23,707 nt of DNA, taken from the NCBI GenBank assembly GCA_964599835.1, contig CAZRHF010000024.1:1-23707 (forward strand). The letters are read 5' to 3'. The position numbers and the translations under genes are program-made. The stretch is from SFWF01 sp964599835. Its GTDB lineage: Bacteria > Bacillota > Clostridia > Oscillospirales > Acutalibacteraceae. The notes under the pieces were generated by a model, which saw only the letters and a list, made by a program, of their open reading frames with translations, searched no databases and was not told the DNA's origin. This document shows, in pieces, positions 14,705-23,022 of this stretch (its first letter is position 1; each line of letters begins with the position of its first letter).

Positions 14705-16390
14705 TTACATAGATTCGGGTGCGGTGATCTTGAGCATTGCAAGGACGTTCTTAATGACCGTAACAGTGGCAAGGCAGAGGGAAAGACGTGCCTGAAGGAG
14801 ACTTTCCTCCTCACCCTTAACGCGGCAGGCGTTATAGAACTTATGGAACTTGGTTGCAAGCTCGACCACGTAGTGGGTCATTTTAGCAGGGTCGTATGCC
14901 TTGGCGGAGGCAATTACCTCGTCGGTAAAGGCGGCAATATGGAGAATGAGTTCCCTTTCCTCGGGAGCGGTTAAGAGGCTGAGCTCCTCGGGGGTGCAAT
15001 CGCGGAGGGTTATACCCTCTGCGGCAAGGTTTCTCATAATACTGCTGATACGGGCGCAGGCATACTGAACGTAGTAAACGGGATTCTGATTGGTTTCTTC
15101 AACGGCAAGGTCAAGGTCAAAATCAAAATGACTGTTAGGCTCACGCAGGTTGAAGAAGAAGCGTGCGGCATCTATGGGAACCTCGTCGAGAAGGGTAATG
15201 AGAGTTATTGCCTTACCCGAACGCTTGGAGGCCTTTATTACCTCCCCTTCCTTAACAAGACGAACCATCTGCATTAAAATTACGTCCAGCTTGGAGGCGT
15301 CTACACCGAGGGCGGTGAGGGCGGCCTTAAGACGGGGAACGTAGCCGTGATGGTCGGCACCGAGAACGTCGATAGCCTTATCGAAGCTACGGGTCACAAG
15401 CTTGTTATAGTGGTATGCGATATCGGGCACAACGTAGGTGGGAACACCGTTTGAACGGACGAGAACGAAGTCTTCAGAGCCGAAGTCGGAGCCCTTGAAC
15501 CAGAGGGCATCCTCCTGCATATAGGTGTGACCCGATTCCTTTAAAAGCTCCACAATTTTCATTGCTTCTCCACTATTATGGAGGGTACTTTCCTTAAACC
15601 AGGTGTCATATTTGATCCTATACTTTAAGAGATCGTCGTGGAGGCCCTGAATGTTTTTAGGCAGAGCAAACTCAACGAGGGCTTTTCTGCGGTCGGCTTC
15701 AGGAGCATCGACAAATTTATCACCGTGAATATCGGCGAAGGCCTTGGCGTGGGCAACGATATCGGCACCGTGATAGGAATCTTCAGGCATCTCTATTCCC
15801 TCTTTATAAAGCTGAAGATAGCGCATATCGAGGGAAAGGCCGAACTTATTTATCTGATTTCCTGCGTCATTTATATAAAACTCACGCTCAACGTAGTAAC
15901 CTGCGGTCTCCATAACCGCCGCAAGACAGTCTCCGAGGGCGCCTCCGCGGGCATTTCCTATATGCATAGGTCCTGTGGGGTTGGCCGAAACGAACTCTAC
16001 GAGCACCTTTTTACCCTGTCCGAAATCGCTTTTTCCGTAGTTTTCCTTTTTATCGAGCACGTCGGCAACGATATCGGCATAATAGCTGTCGGAAAGGAAG
16101 AAGTTGATAAAACCGGGACCTGCTATCTCGAAGGCTTTAACATAGCTTCCTTCAAGCTCAAAACGCTCGGTCAGGGTTTCGGCAATCTTGCGGGGGGCGT
16201 TTCTAAAGGCTTTTGACCACACCATAGCGGCATTAACGGCATAATCGCCGTGGTCGCGGTTCTGGGGCGTTTCGATTTTAAAGGAACCCAGCTCTGCCTC
16301 GGGCAGTACGCCCTCTGCCATAGCGGCTTTTGCGGCAGAATAGATTATATTTTCAATTTGCTCTTTTGCAAGTGTAACTATTTTTGACAT
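14705..16390 (-). CDS. argS: Arginyl-tRNA synthetase
   Basis: Class I synthetase that charges tRNA-Arg with arginine; essential and cytoplasmic. The 561 residues fit the family length. An N-terminal ArgRS additional domain (DHGDYAVNAA near 46-55) precedes the HIGH motif within SANPTGPMHIGNARGG (135-150). KASKRSG (386-392) stands for KMSKS, and a C-terminal alpha-helical DALR anticodon-binding domain covers about 440-561 (VYYVQYACARI at its start). It is the last gene of the murI–DUF1934–argS operon; its ATG follows the DUF1934 stop by one base with AAGGAG upstream, so translation is coupled. Confidence 0.97.
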   Translation of the reverse strand: MSKIVTLAKEQIENIIYSAAKAAMAEGVLPEAELGSFKIETPQNRDHGDYAVNAAMVWSKAFRNAPRKIAETLTERFELEGSYVKAFEIAGPGFINFFLSDSYYADIVADVLDKKENYGKSDFGQGKKVLVEFVSANPTGPMHIGNARGGALGDCLAAVMETAGYYVEREFYINDAGNQINKFGLSLDMRYLQLYKEGIEMPEDSYHGADIVAHAKAFADIHGDKFVDAPEADRRKALVEFALPKNIQGLHDDLLKYRIKYDTWFKESTLHNSGEAMKIVELLKESGHTYMQEDALWFKGSDFGSEDFVLVRSNGVPTYVVPDIAYHYNKLVTRSFDKAIDVLGADHHGYVPRLKAALTALGVDASKLDVILMQMVRLVKEGEVIKASKRSGKAITLITLLDEVPIDAARFFFNLREPNSHFDFDLDLAVEETNQNPVYYVQYACARISSIMRNLAAEGITLRDCTPEELSLLTAPEERELILHIAAFTDEVIASAKAYDPAKMTHYVVELATKFHKFYNACRVKGEEESLLQARLSLCLATVTVIKNVLAMLKITAPESM

Positions 16391-16391
16391 T

Positions 16392-16811
16392 TTATATCTC
16401 CTTAATTTTTATCTCCATTATATTTTTACTGAGCAGACCCGAATAGACGTCAATAGTGTAGCTCATATAGATCTTTGCGACGGTCTCTGTAAACTCGGTA
16501 AGCAGGCTTTCGCCGAAAATTCCGATAACGAAATCGCCTTCAGGGGTATTATACAGGCAGGTATGTCGTCGTCCCTTCTCGAAGGTAAGCCTACTTTCCA
16601 TTCCTCCGCTTCGTGCCAGAGTAACGGTGTCGCCTTCTATGGTTATTTCGGAGGTGACGTCCTTTGCACCTATCATTTCGCTTTCCTTGTAGATAAGCTT
16701 TATTTCTTTTTCGTCAGCAGAAAACTGCCCCGTGGTCGTAAAGGTAGAGACGTCGGACTCCCCTTCTGGATACTGCTGTGTTCCTTTAATTTCAATCAGT
16801 ACTTCCTTCAT
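16392..16811 (-). CDS. DUF1934 domain protein (YwiB-like, calycin-type barrel)
   Basis: A 139-residue small beta-barrel protein of the DUF1934 family, including Bacillus subtilis YwiB, which is commonly encoded next to argS in Bacillota. Alternating beta strands are evident along its length (VLIEIKGTQQ, EIKLIYKESE, TVTLARSGGM, and a SYTIDVYSG end). No catalytic motif is apparent and its role is unknown; the calycin-like fold suggests binding of a small molecule. The start overlaps the last 20 bases of murI; GGTGG lies 12 bases before it, a slightly long spacing. Confidence 0.88.
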   Translation of the reverse strand: MKEVLIEIKGTQQYPEGESDVSTFTTTGQFSADEKEIKLIYKESEMIGAKDVTSEITIEGDTVTLARSGGMESRLTFEKGRRHTCLYNTPEGDFVIGIFGESLLTEFTETVAKIYMSYTIDVYSGLLSKNIMEIKIKEI

Positions 16812-17625
16812 ATTTGCTAATGTCCACCAGATTTACATTGTCGTTTTTGATATCTTCACCGAGAAGAATGTTTGCGATCTTTGAAAAGCCCGAGGTTACG
16901 TCACTGACGAAGAATTCACGTGTCGCAGGCGCGGTTCCGTCGTTTAGCATATCAAGCTTTTTAAGGTCTTCTGCGACGGCGCGGGCGGTTGAATAGCCCA
17001 TATTTATTAGCATTACGTCGTCGCCCATAATTTTTCGTATTGCGGGTTTTAAAACAGGATAGTGGGTGCAACCGAGAATAAGGGTATCGACGCCTGCCTC
17101 GATAAGGGGGGCAAGATATCGCTTTGCGGTGCCCATAACAACCTCGTCGTCGGCAGAGACCCAACCCTCTTCAACCAAAGGAACAAAGAGAGGACACTGA
17201 ACGGTCGTGACCTCGGCCTCGGGCATATAACAGTTTATAAGCCGCTTGTGGGCTCCGTTATTTATGGTAGCGGAGGTTGCGATAACGCCGATCTTTTTAT
17301 TCTTTGTACACTCTACAGCGTCCCTGACCGAATTTTCCACCACCCCCATAAAGGGCACGGGAAGGTCATCGGCAGTAGAAAAGGCTACGGCTGAAACAGT
17401 ACCGCAGGCGGCAACGATATACTTAACGCCCTTTGAGAGCAGAAAATTCTCGTCCTGACGGGCGTAGTTGATTATGGTGTCGTTACTCTTGTTTCCGTAA
17501 GGAACTCGTCCCGTATCACCGAAATAAACGATATTTTCGTCAGGCAATACCTTTTCAAGCTCTTTAAGGACGGTCAGTCCGCCGAGTCCCGAATCGAAAA
17601 CACCTATCGGTCTGTTATCTGACAC
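16792..17625 (-). CDS. murI: Glutamate racemase, GTG start
   Basis: Makes D-glutamate for peptidoglycan by a two-cysteine mechanism. 277 residues, normal length. Visible: FDSGLGGLTV (10-19) with Asp11, GDTGRVPYG (36-44) in place of the usual GDTAR-PYG, first catalytic Cys74 in AACGTVSA, and the second, Cys186 with His188, in LGCTHYP. The residue after Cys74 is Gly where most family members have Asn (ACNTAS). The start codon is GTG at 17623-17625, supported by GGAGGG eight bases upstream and by family alignment (RPIGVFDSG). It heads the operon with DUF1934 and argS, linking cell-wall and translation genes under one promoter. Confidence 0.95.
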   Translation of the reverse strand: MSDNRPIGVFDSGLGGLTVLKELEKVLPDENIVYFGDTGRVPYGNKSNDTIINYARQDENFLLSKGVKYIVAACGTVSAVAFSTADDLPVPFMGVVENSVRDAVECTKNKKIGVIATSATINNGAHKRLINCYMPEAEVTTVQCPLFVPLVEEGWVSADDEVVMGTAKRYLAPLIEAGVDTLILGCTHYPVLKPAIRKIMGDDVMLINMGYSTARAVAEDLKKLDMLNDGTAPATREFFVSDVTSGFSKIANILLGEDIKNDNVNLVDISKYEGSTD

Positions 17626-17664
17626 AGTTTATCCCTCCAAATCCAAGCTGCTACATTTCATAAT

Positions 17665-17693
17665 ATATTAACATATTTATTTGAAAACTGCAA
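17665..17693 (-). promoter_or_regulatory. Promoter of the murI operon
   Basis: On the minus strand TTGCAG (17688-17693), 17-base spacer, TAATAT (17665-17670), about 40 bases before the murI GTG. Both boxes match consensus at four of six positions. Confidence 0.6.
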
Positions 17694-17722
17694 GGATATT
17701 AATTAATATCGATAAATTTTAC

Positions 17723-17751
17723 TTGTACTTGAACAGTTGGAGTGTTAGAAT
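17723..17751 (+). promoter_or_regulatory. Promoter of the C_GCAxxG_C_C gene
   Basis: TTGTAC (17723-17728), 17-base spacer, TAGAAT (17746-17751), 22 bases before the ATG at 17774. It places the transcript start downstream of the alternative TTG start at 17681. Confidence 0.65.
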
Positions 17752-17773
17752 AAAAGAAAAAACGGGTGATATT

Positions 17774-18181
17774 ATGAATGGTAAAACAGAAAAAGCTTTG
17801 GAGCTTCATAAAAAAGGATTTAACTGTGCGCAGTCGGTAGCCCTTCCATTCTGCGAGGAATTAGGGGTCGACCCTTCTGTCATTTCCCGCGCGGCAGAAG
17901 GCTTTGGCGGCGGTATGGGCGGCTTTGAGCTTACTTGCGGTGCCCTTTCGGGTGCGGTTATGGTAGCTGGCCTTAAAATTGCAGACGGAGACCTTGAAGC
18001 ACCCGCTTCAAAGAAGGTCACCTACTCGGTAGCCGACGAAATATGCAAAAAATTTACCGCAGAATGCGGTTCCTATCTCTGCCCCATCATTAAGGGGCTT
18101 AAAGACGGAAAAGTACTCAAAAGCTGCGACGACTGTATTGCGGTTGGAGTAAAGCTTGCCGAAGAAGCGTTGAAACTGTAA
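17774..18181 (+). CDS. C_GCAxxG_C_C family redox-type protein
   Basis: A 135-residue soluble protein of the cysteine-rich C_GCAxxG_C_C family, found mostly in anaerobes and thought to bind metal or act in redox; exact function unknown. The signature cysteines are present: Cys18 in FNCAQSV, Cys27, Cys55 in TCGALSGA (the GCAxxG-like element), then Cys91, Cys98, Cys103, Cys118 and Cys121 (CDDC). A glycine-rich GFGGGMGG (43-50) lies between them. The frame could be read from an upstream TTG at 17681, but that extension covers the promoter; the ATG at 17774 with GGGTGA upstream is preferred. Single-gene unit with its own terminator. Confidence 0.88.
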   Translation: MNGKTEKALELHKKGFNCAQSVALPFCEELGVDPSVISRAAEGFGGGMGGFELTCGALSGAVMVAGLKIADGDLEAPASKKVTYSVADEICKKFTAECGSYLCPIIKGLKDGKVLKSCDDCIAVGVKLAEEALKL

Positions 18182-18218
18182 AAAGACATCCCCGACCAAA
18201 TGATCGGGGATGTCTTTT
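18181..18218 (+). terminator. Intrinsic terminator of the C_GCAxxG_C_C gene
   Basis: A perfect 15-base stem (18181-18195 with 18204-18218) with GC core and T-rich tail, starting at the stop codon. Confidence 0.92.
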
Positions 18219-18255
18219 ATTTTGTCGTTGTATGCGTTTGCTACAGGAAAGATAT

Positions 18256-18371
18256 CTATAATCGAGCAAAAAGCCCGTTACTCTTCACACATGACGGTTC
18301 CACCACAAAACCGCCAAGGTGCAACATACCAAATATGTTGAAGTGCAGAAAAACTGCGAGTTTGATTATAG
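18256..18371 (-). repeat. Structured intergenic element with 8-base terminal inverted repeats
   Basis: The 345 bases between the terminator at 18218 and the GH3 gene hold no convincing gene. Within them CTATAATC (18256-18263) and GATTATAG (18364-18371) form an inverted repeat around four small hairpins: 18263-18277, 18295-18313, 18322-18340 (seven-base stem CAACATA) and 18345-18357. One stem pairs fully only as minus-strand RNA (through G-U), which suggests that orientation. It could be a small mobile (MITE-like) element, a non-coding RNA or a remnant; no target-site duplication is visible. The remainder, 18372-18515, is AT-rich spacer. Confidence 0.4.
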
Positions 18372-18448
18372 CACTTTAAAGCGCAAAAGACAAGTAAAAA
18401 AATACCGTTATATTAGACAAATTTAACAATACTTACTGTACTAATTCA

Positions 18449-18471
18449 GTCGTTTTAACGTTACAAGCGAC
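18449..18471. promoter_or_regulatory. Possible operator upstream of the GH3 gene
   Basis: An imperfect 23-base palindrome (GTCG...CGAC ends, AACGTT centre) ends 45 bases before the GH3 -35 box. It resembles a regulator site only loosely and does not match the catabolite-response consensus well. Confidence 0.25.
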
Positions 18472-18515
18472 CCAAAACAGTTGCTAAAAATGTACCAAAA
18501 CCATACAAATACACA

Positions 18516-18543
18516 TTGATACTGCGGGAATAAATGATATAAT
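18516..18543 (+). promoter_or_regulatory. Sigma-A promoter of the GH3 gene
   Basis: TTGATA (18516-18521), 16-base spacer, perfect TATAAT (18538-18543), 22 bases before the ATG, with AAAGGAGG as ribosome site. Confidence 0.8.
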
Positions 18544-18565
18544 ATGGTCAAAAGGAGGAATCGTT

Positions 18566-20224
18566 ATGAAAAAACCTAAGCTCAGCGATCTTACACTCAG
18601 AGAAAAGATCGGACAGACCTATATTATGAGAGAGTTCACCTACAAGCACACGGGTGACTATAAGAAATATTTTAAAGAAAATCCCATTGGATGTACCTGG
18701 ACCTGCGGTGAGACGAGACAGGATTTTGCCCTTGTTGCAAACGATATGGGAAAATCGGTCGAAGATGGCTATATCGACGACCTGCAAAAGGACTTCAACA
18801 ACACCGTAAACAGTCTTATAAAGGTTCCCGTAATACCGGTTATGGACGCCGCACAGGGCATTGGCGCAAAAATGCCGGGACACGCAGGACTTCCCTCAGC
18901 CGCCGGCCTCGGCACCACAAGAGACCCCGAGCTCGCATTTGAATACGGCCGACTTTTAGGTGAAGACCTGAAGCTTGCAGGCGTCCGCTGGATCTGGAGC
19001 CCCGTCGCCGATAACGCAGAGCATTTTGTTGATTTAAGGCACTTGTCCACCGACCACGAAAACAACGCGCGTATCCTGACGGCTCTTATCGAGGGCTTCC
19101 ATGCTGCAGGAGTTGCCTGCGGTGCAAAGCATTTCCCCGGTGCCGACCCCTATGAATACCGCGACTCCCATTTTTGCACCTCTTCCTATGCTCAAAGCTA
19201 TGAATACTGGTGTAAGACCCAACGAAAAGAATTTGAGGCTTGCATTGCGGCAGGTGCTGACAGTATTATGGTAGGACATAAGACCTTCCGTGCGGTAGAC
19301 GACACCGAGGTCGACGGACGTCTTCTCCCCTGCACCCTTTCTAAAAAGGTCTTGACCGACCTTCTGAAAAACGAAATGGGCTTTAAGGGAGTTGTTCTCA
19401 CCGACGACGTTGAAATGAAGGGCTTCTCAGCAATATACGGCACAAGAAACTCTTACATAATGGCGCTTAATGCCGGAATAGATATGATATTAGGACCCGC
19501 CGACCTTGATTATATCGACATAATCGAGGACGCGGTTAAAAAGGGTGAAATTTCCGAGAGCCGAATTGACGACGCCTGTCAGAAGGTTCTTGATATGAAG
19601 GAAAAATACGGCATTTTTGATATCGAAACCTATACTTATCCCACCGAGGAGGAGCGCGAGGCCGTAAGACAGGAGATCTATAAGCTTTGCGAAAAAATTG
19701 CCGCTAAAGGACTGTCACTGACGGCTAACAACATTGGTCTTGTTCCTATATCTAAGGATAAGATAAAAAAAGTCAAGATCGCCTATATCGGATATTCCGA
19801 TGAGGTTTACGAGAATCTTAGGTATGCGGTCGACGAATTTAAAAAACACGGTGCTGAGTGTGAGCTTCAGAGAGATTTCAGCAAGGACGACAACAAGACG
19901 CTCCATGAATACGATCTTATAATTTATGCTACCTACATTGGAAATTTCAAGCCTGCAGGCGGTCCATATTTCTTTGATAAGGAATGCTGGACACTACAGA
20001 AAATCATGACCCACGAAATTGATAAGTCGATTGGTGTTTCCTTCGGTAGCCCCGATATATATTTCAACTATTTCACCGCCGCAAAGACCTTTGTTAACTG
20101 CTACAGCTTTAACGAGGAGACTATCCGAGGATTCGTTAAAGGACTTTACGGCGAGATTCAGTTTTCCGATTATTACCCCTTCCCGCTTAACCCCATAACA
20201 CGTACCAATAACGTTTATTTTTAA
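18566..20224 (+). CDS. Glycoside hydrolase family 3 protein, NagZ-like beta-N-acetylhexosaminidase
   Basis: A 552-residue cytoplasmic GH3 enzyme. The barrel domain (about 1-365) carries the NagZ-type signature KHFPGADPYEYRDSH (188-202), in which the Asp200/His202 pair serves as acid/base in beta-N-acetylglucosaminidases of this family, and nucleophile Asp280 in VLTDDVEMKG. GH3 beta-glucosidases lack the Asp-His pair, so N-acetylhexosamine specificity is favoured. Residues about 400-552 form a second alpha/beta domain (VKIAYIGYSD, YDLIIYATY, IGVSFGSPDIY) like the C-terminal domain of longer GH3 proteins. No signal peptide, so the substrate is imported or a recycled muropeptide. Promoter and AAAGGAGG site immediately upstream; convergent with the sialidase–SGNH gene. 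Confidence 0.88.
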   Translation: MKKPKLSDLTLREKIGQTYIMREFTYKHTGDYKKYFKENPIGCTWTCGETRQDFALVANDMGKSVEDGYIDDLQKDFNNTVNSLIKVPVIPVMDAAQGIGAKMPGHAGLPSAAGLGTTRDPELAFEYGRLLGEDLKLAGVRWIWSPVADNAEHFVDLRHLSTDHENNARILTALIEGFHAAGVACGAKHFPGADPYEYRDSHFCTSSYAQSYEYWCKTQRKEFEACIAAGADSIMVGHKTFRAVDDTEVDGRLLPCTLSKKVLTDLLKNEMGFKGVVLTDDVEMKGFSAIYGTRNSYIMALNAGIDMILGPADLDYIDIIEDAVKKGEISESRIDDACQKVLDMKEKYGIFDIETYTYPTEEEREAVRQEIYKLCEKIAAKGLSLTANNIGLVPISKDKIKKVKIAYIGYSDEVYENLRYAVDEFKKHGAECELQRDFSKDDNKTLHEYDLIIYATYIGNFKPAGGPYFFDKECWTLQKIMTHEIDKSIGVSFGSPDIYFNYFTAAKTFVNCYSFNEETIRGFVKGLYGEIQFSDYYPFPLNPITRTNNVYF

Positions 20225-20235
20225 ACCGCAGCACT

Positions 20236-20274
20236 AACAAAAGAGACTTGTGTGTTACACAAGTCTCTTTTGTT
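20236..20274. terminator. Bidirectional terminator between GH3 and sialidase–SGNH genes
   Basis: A perfect 18-base stem (20236-20253 with 20257-20274) and a three-base loop, with T-rich exits on both strands. The stop codon of the minus-strand gene lies at its edge (20273-20275). Confidence 0.9.
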
Positions 20275-22972
20275 ATAAGAATTTTTTCATATACTTAGCA
20301 AGCTTTCTTCCCATATCGTCGTAGCCAAACTGAGTGGGGTGGGTTCCGTCGTCGGAAATTTCAATGCCCCATTTGTTGGATTCAACAAGATAGCAATTAT
20401 CTATCTTTTCCTTAATTATATCAAAGGCGGCATATATTCCCCTGACTCTGCAGTATTTGTCGCTTAAGGCCTGCAGAATGAGGATGGGAACCGTGGGGAA
20501 CCTATCGCGGACCCTTTCGATAAAGGAGGCGTAATGCTCGGCGAACTTCTCTATATTTCCTGCTTCCTCGTCGGCAGGCTTATCGAGATAGTCGTTGGTT
20601 CCGAGGAAGACCGAGATTATATTTGGTGTACGGCAATACTTAAAGTTATAATCACCGATGTCCGGAATGTAGCCCATATCGGCAAGCTTCCAGTACATTG
20701 TCTCCATACCGAGACGGTCGGGATCGCCGTACTTCTGACCTGCGTTGGAATACCAGCCGAAGCCGTCACATACCGCCATTCCGCCCTTAGCAACGAGGGC
20801 ATAGTCGGTGTCAAGATCCTCTACACACTGGAAGGCATAGCTTCGTTTTGCTTCGGTTATGGAGTCTCCGATAAAGTGGATGTAGGGACGCTCCTCAGGA
20901 AGATAGAGGCTTTCGTTTTCTCCGATTTTAACACCGTTTATGTAAATTCTGTCCCCAAGACGGACGATGAATTTAAGGGAATGTTTGCCCGGTACGGTAT
21001 CGAAGCGATAGCCCGAAACGATTTTTTCGGGGGTTACGGGGGTGCCGTCGATAAACCATCTTATACCCTCTCCTCCGCCGCTACAAATAAGGTCGATACG
21101 GTTACCCGTAAAGCCTACCTCAGCCATAGCCGAAAGCTTATAGGAAACAATCTGTGCTTCGTCGTTTTCCTGCCATACTCCCGTAAAGCGGAAGGCGGGA
21201 TCGGTATAAGGCACAAATTTCAGAACTCCTTCTATTTTTTCAAGTTTCTTAATGTAACAGCCCTCGCTATCGCCGTCAGAAGCGCACTGAATTATAATAT
21301 ATGAAATTCCGGTAGGACAAGGATTTTTCATCTTGACACCGAAAAGCACCCTTTCTCCTATGCGGACGTTTGCAAATCCTGCATTGGTGTCAAAATCCAC
21401 CTCAACACGGCTGTAGCCTTCAGGGATGTCCCCTGCTTCAAGCTCGAAACTGAAGGGTGCAAATTCGGGAATATAGGGGTCGCAGACGTTATACCAGCGG
21501 TCGGTCAGCATAAATCTGATGTTTTTTTCGGCGATTTTAACGTCCACCGAAACGGTACCTCTTTTTGAGGCGGGGAAATTCCACTCTGCACCGCCGATGC
21601 CGTTAATAATGCGGTCGTCGGCAAGCTTTTTAATGCTTAAGACCTCTCCGTAACCGCCCTCGGGATCTGGGACGGGATAGGCGGCGTAGGTTCGGTTATA
21701 GGCACAATGACCGTTGCCAACCTTCCACATATGGCAACCGGGTACGCTCTTAAGATAAGTATGGGTTGTAAGCTTGCTTGCGCCTTCGAGAAGATCTTCC
21801 TTTGCCGAGGTCTCATAGATCCAGTTTATATCAAAAAGAAGAATTCGACGGGAGGCAATATTCTGACCGAGAGAAAGAAGTATTTTACCCATAGGTAATT
21901 CGTAAGCCTGGAACTGATGAACGCTTTTATCGACAGAGTATTTTGCGCCGCCGACATATCTGAAATCGCTGTTATTGCGAACGGGATTAAGAAGAACTTC
22001 GCGGAAGCCCTTCCAGATTTTGCCTTCGTCATCGCTTATGGCAACGTGAGCGGCATCGCGGTTGGTAAAAGCATTTTCGCCCGTGCCGTTTACTACGCCG
22101 TTACCGGGATGGGGTGTCAAGGTGTCGTAGTTGGGCTGAGGCAGAGGCTTAGTATTGTTCCAGAAGGCAAGTATTCTTCCGTCGGAAAGGCGAAGGAGAA
22201 AAGGGGTTGTATTCACGCCGTAGAATACAGAGGGTTCGGACTTAGTCCAGGTATCTCCTCCGTCGTAGGAAAAGCTTTGATAAAAGGCGTCGGTGGAGTT
22301 GCGTATAAGCATTAGCATCTTATTTTCACTTAGCTCCACGGCATAGGGCTCGGTTCCGTTACCCTTACTCCAGCGAAGGCCCTTATGGGGATAAACAAGC
22401 TCCATCTGATCGGGATCGGCGATCTCGCGGCGGGTCCAGGTGGCGCCGAAGTCGTCGGAATAGAAAAATGTGGCGGTACGGGTGGAGTTGCTTTGCTGAG
22501 TAGTGACCCAAATTCTGTTTGTAAAGGCCGATTTCACAGGCAGGAAGGTATCGCCGAATTTCTCATCCGAAAGCTTGATTACTTCGGGGTTTGGGTCATC
22601 GGGGCCGATATTTGAACGCAGTATCCAAAGTCCGTCCTCGCCGAAACCCGAGGAATAAGTGTCGACGGCAGAAATATAGATATCCGCCTCATCGATATAG
22701 GTACAGGAATTCATTTTTCCTTCGGAATAGTTGATCTGCCAGGAAAGGCCGCAATCCTTAGAGGAAAGATATGCCTTCCTGCCGTCGGCGGCAAAATGAC
22801 GGCTTTCATAAAGGTCGCCGTAGGCACGAATCTCGCCGTCGGGCAGGATGCAGATATCTCTGCGGGCGTCCTGCAGAGGGGTTGCGACGACGGTCGGCTT
22901 ATAGATATGACCGAGGATGTCCTTCTGGGCATCTGTCAGGCGTTCTTCTAAATTTTTAAGATAGCTTTTCAT
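20273..22972 (-). CDS. Sialidase-like BNR propeller fused to a C-terminal SGNH esterase
   Basis: An 899-residue two-part protein. The N-terminal part (about 25-390) is a sialidase-type beta-propeller with four Asp-box repeats of form SxDxGxxW at 71-78, 172-179, 235-242 and 313-320. Arg38/Arg39 near the start may be the first Arg of the sialidase triad, and NGTEPYAVEL (205-214) fits a sialidase strand bearing a catalytic Glu. A beta-sandwich-like linker covers about 410-690, its last part like the jelly roll before some SGNH acetylesterases. The C-terminal SGNH domain has Ser704 in GDSIT, Gly730, Asn793 in GTND, and Asp875/His878 in DDGTHP, all intact. No signal peptide, so cytoplasmic. Such a fusion could remove O-acetyl and sialic acid from one glycan, but other sugars are possible. 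Single-gene unit; ribosome site GAGAGGT. Confidence 0.82.
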   Translation of the reverse strand: MKSYLKNLEERLTDAQKDILGHIYKPTVVATPLQDARRDICILPDGEIRAYGDLYESRHFAADGRKAYLSSKDCGLSWQINYSEGKMNSCTYIDEADIYISAVDTYSSGFGEDGLWILRSNIGPDDPNPEVIKLSDEKFGDTFLPVKSAFTNRIWVTTQQSNSTRTATFFYSDDFGATWTRREIADPDQMELVYPHKGLRWSKGNGTEPYAVELSENKMLMLIRNSTDAFYQSFSYDGGDTWTKSEPSVFYGVNTTPFLLRLSDGRILAFWNNTKPLPQPNYDTLTPHPGNGVVNGTGENAFTNRDAAHVAISDDEGKIWKGFREVLLNPVRNNSDFRYVGGAKYSVDKSVHQFQAYELPMGKILLSLGQNIASRRILLFDINWIYETSAKEDLLEGASKLTTHTYLKSVPGCHMWKVGNGHCAYNRTYAAYPVPDPEGGYGEVLSIKKLADDRIINGIGGAEWNFPASKRGTVSVDVKIAEKNIRFMLTDRWYNVCDPYIPEFAPFSFELEAGDIPEGYSRVEVDFDTNAGFANVRIGERVLFGVKMKNPCPTGISYIIIQCASDGDSEGCYIKKLEKIEGVLKFVPYTDPAFRFTGVWQENDEAQIVSYKLSAMAEVGFTGNRIDLICSGGGEGIRWFIDGTPVTPEKIVSGYRFDTVPGKHSLKFIVRLGDRIYINGVKIGENESLYLPEERPYIHFIGDSITEAKRSYAFQCVEDLDTDYALVAKGGMAVCDGFGWYSNAGQKYGDPDRLGMETMYWKLADMGYIPDIGDYNFKYCRTPNIISVFLGTNDYLDKPADEEAGNIEKFAEHYASFIERVRDRFPTVPILILQALSDKYCRVRGIYAAFDIIKEKIDNCYLVESNKWGIEISDDGTHPTQFGYDDMGRKLAKYMKKFL

Positions 22973-23022
22973 AGTTTTTACCTCTCTCTAAGGCGGAATC
23001 AGACCCTTTGGGTTATATAGTA

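Noticed and set aside
17681..17773. N-terminal extension of the C_GCAxxG_C_C protein from a TTG
   Set aside because: It spans the predicted promoter; the ATG at 17774 has a ribosome site and matches the family start.
18256..18327. A 23-codon ORF on the minus strand inside the structured element
   Set aside because: No ribosome site, no coding evidence, and it coincides with the hairpins.
20534..21304. A 256-codon plus-strand open frame
   Set aside because: Antisense to the SGNH half of the fusion gene; the minus frame has the intact catalytic blocks.
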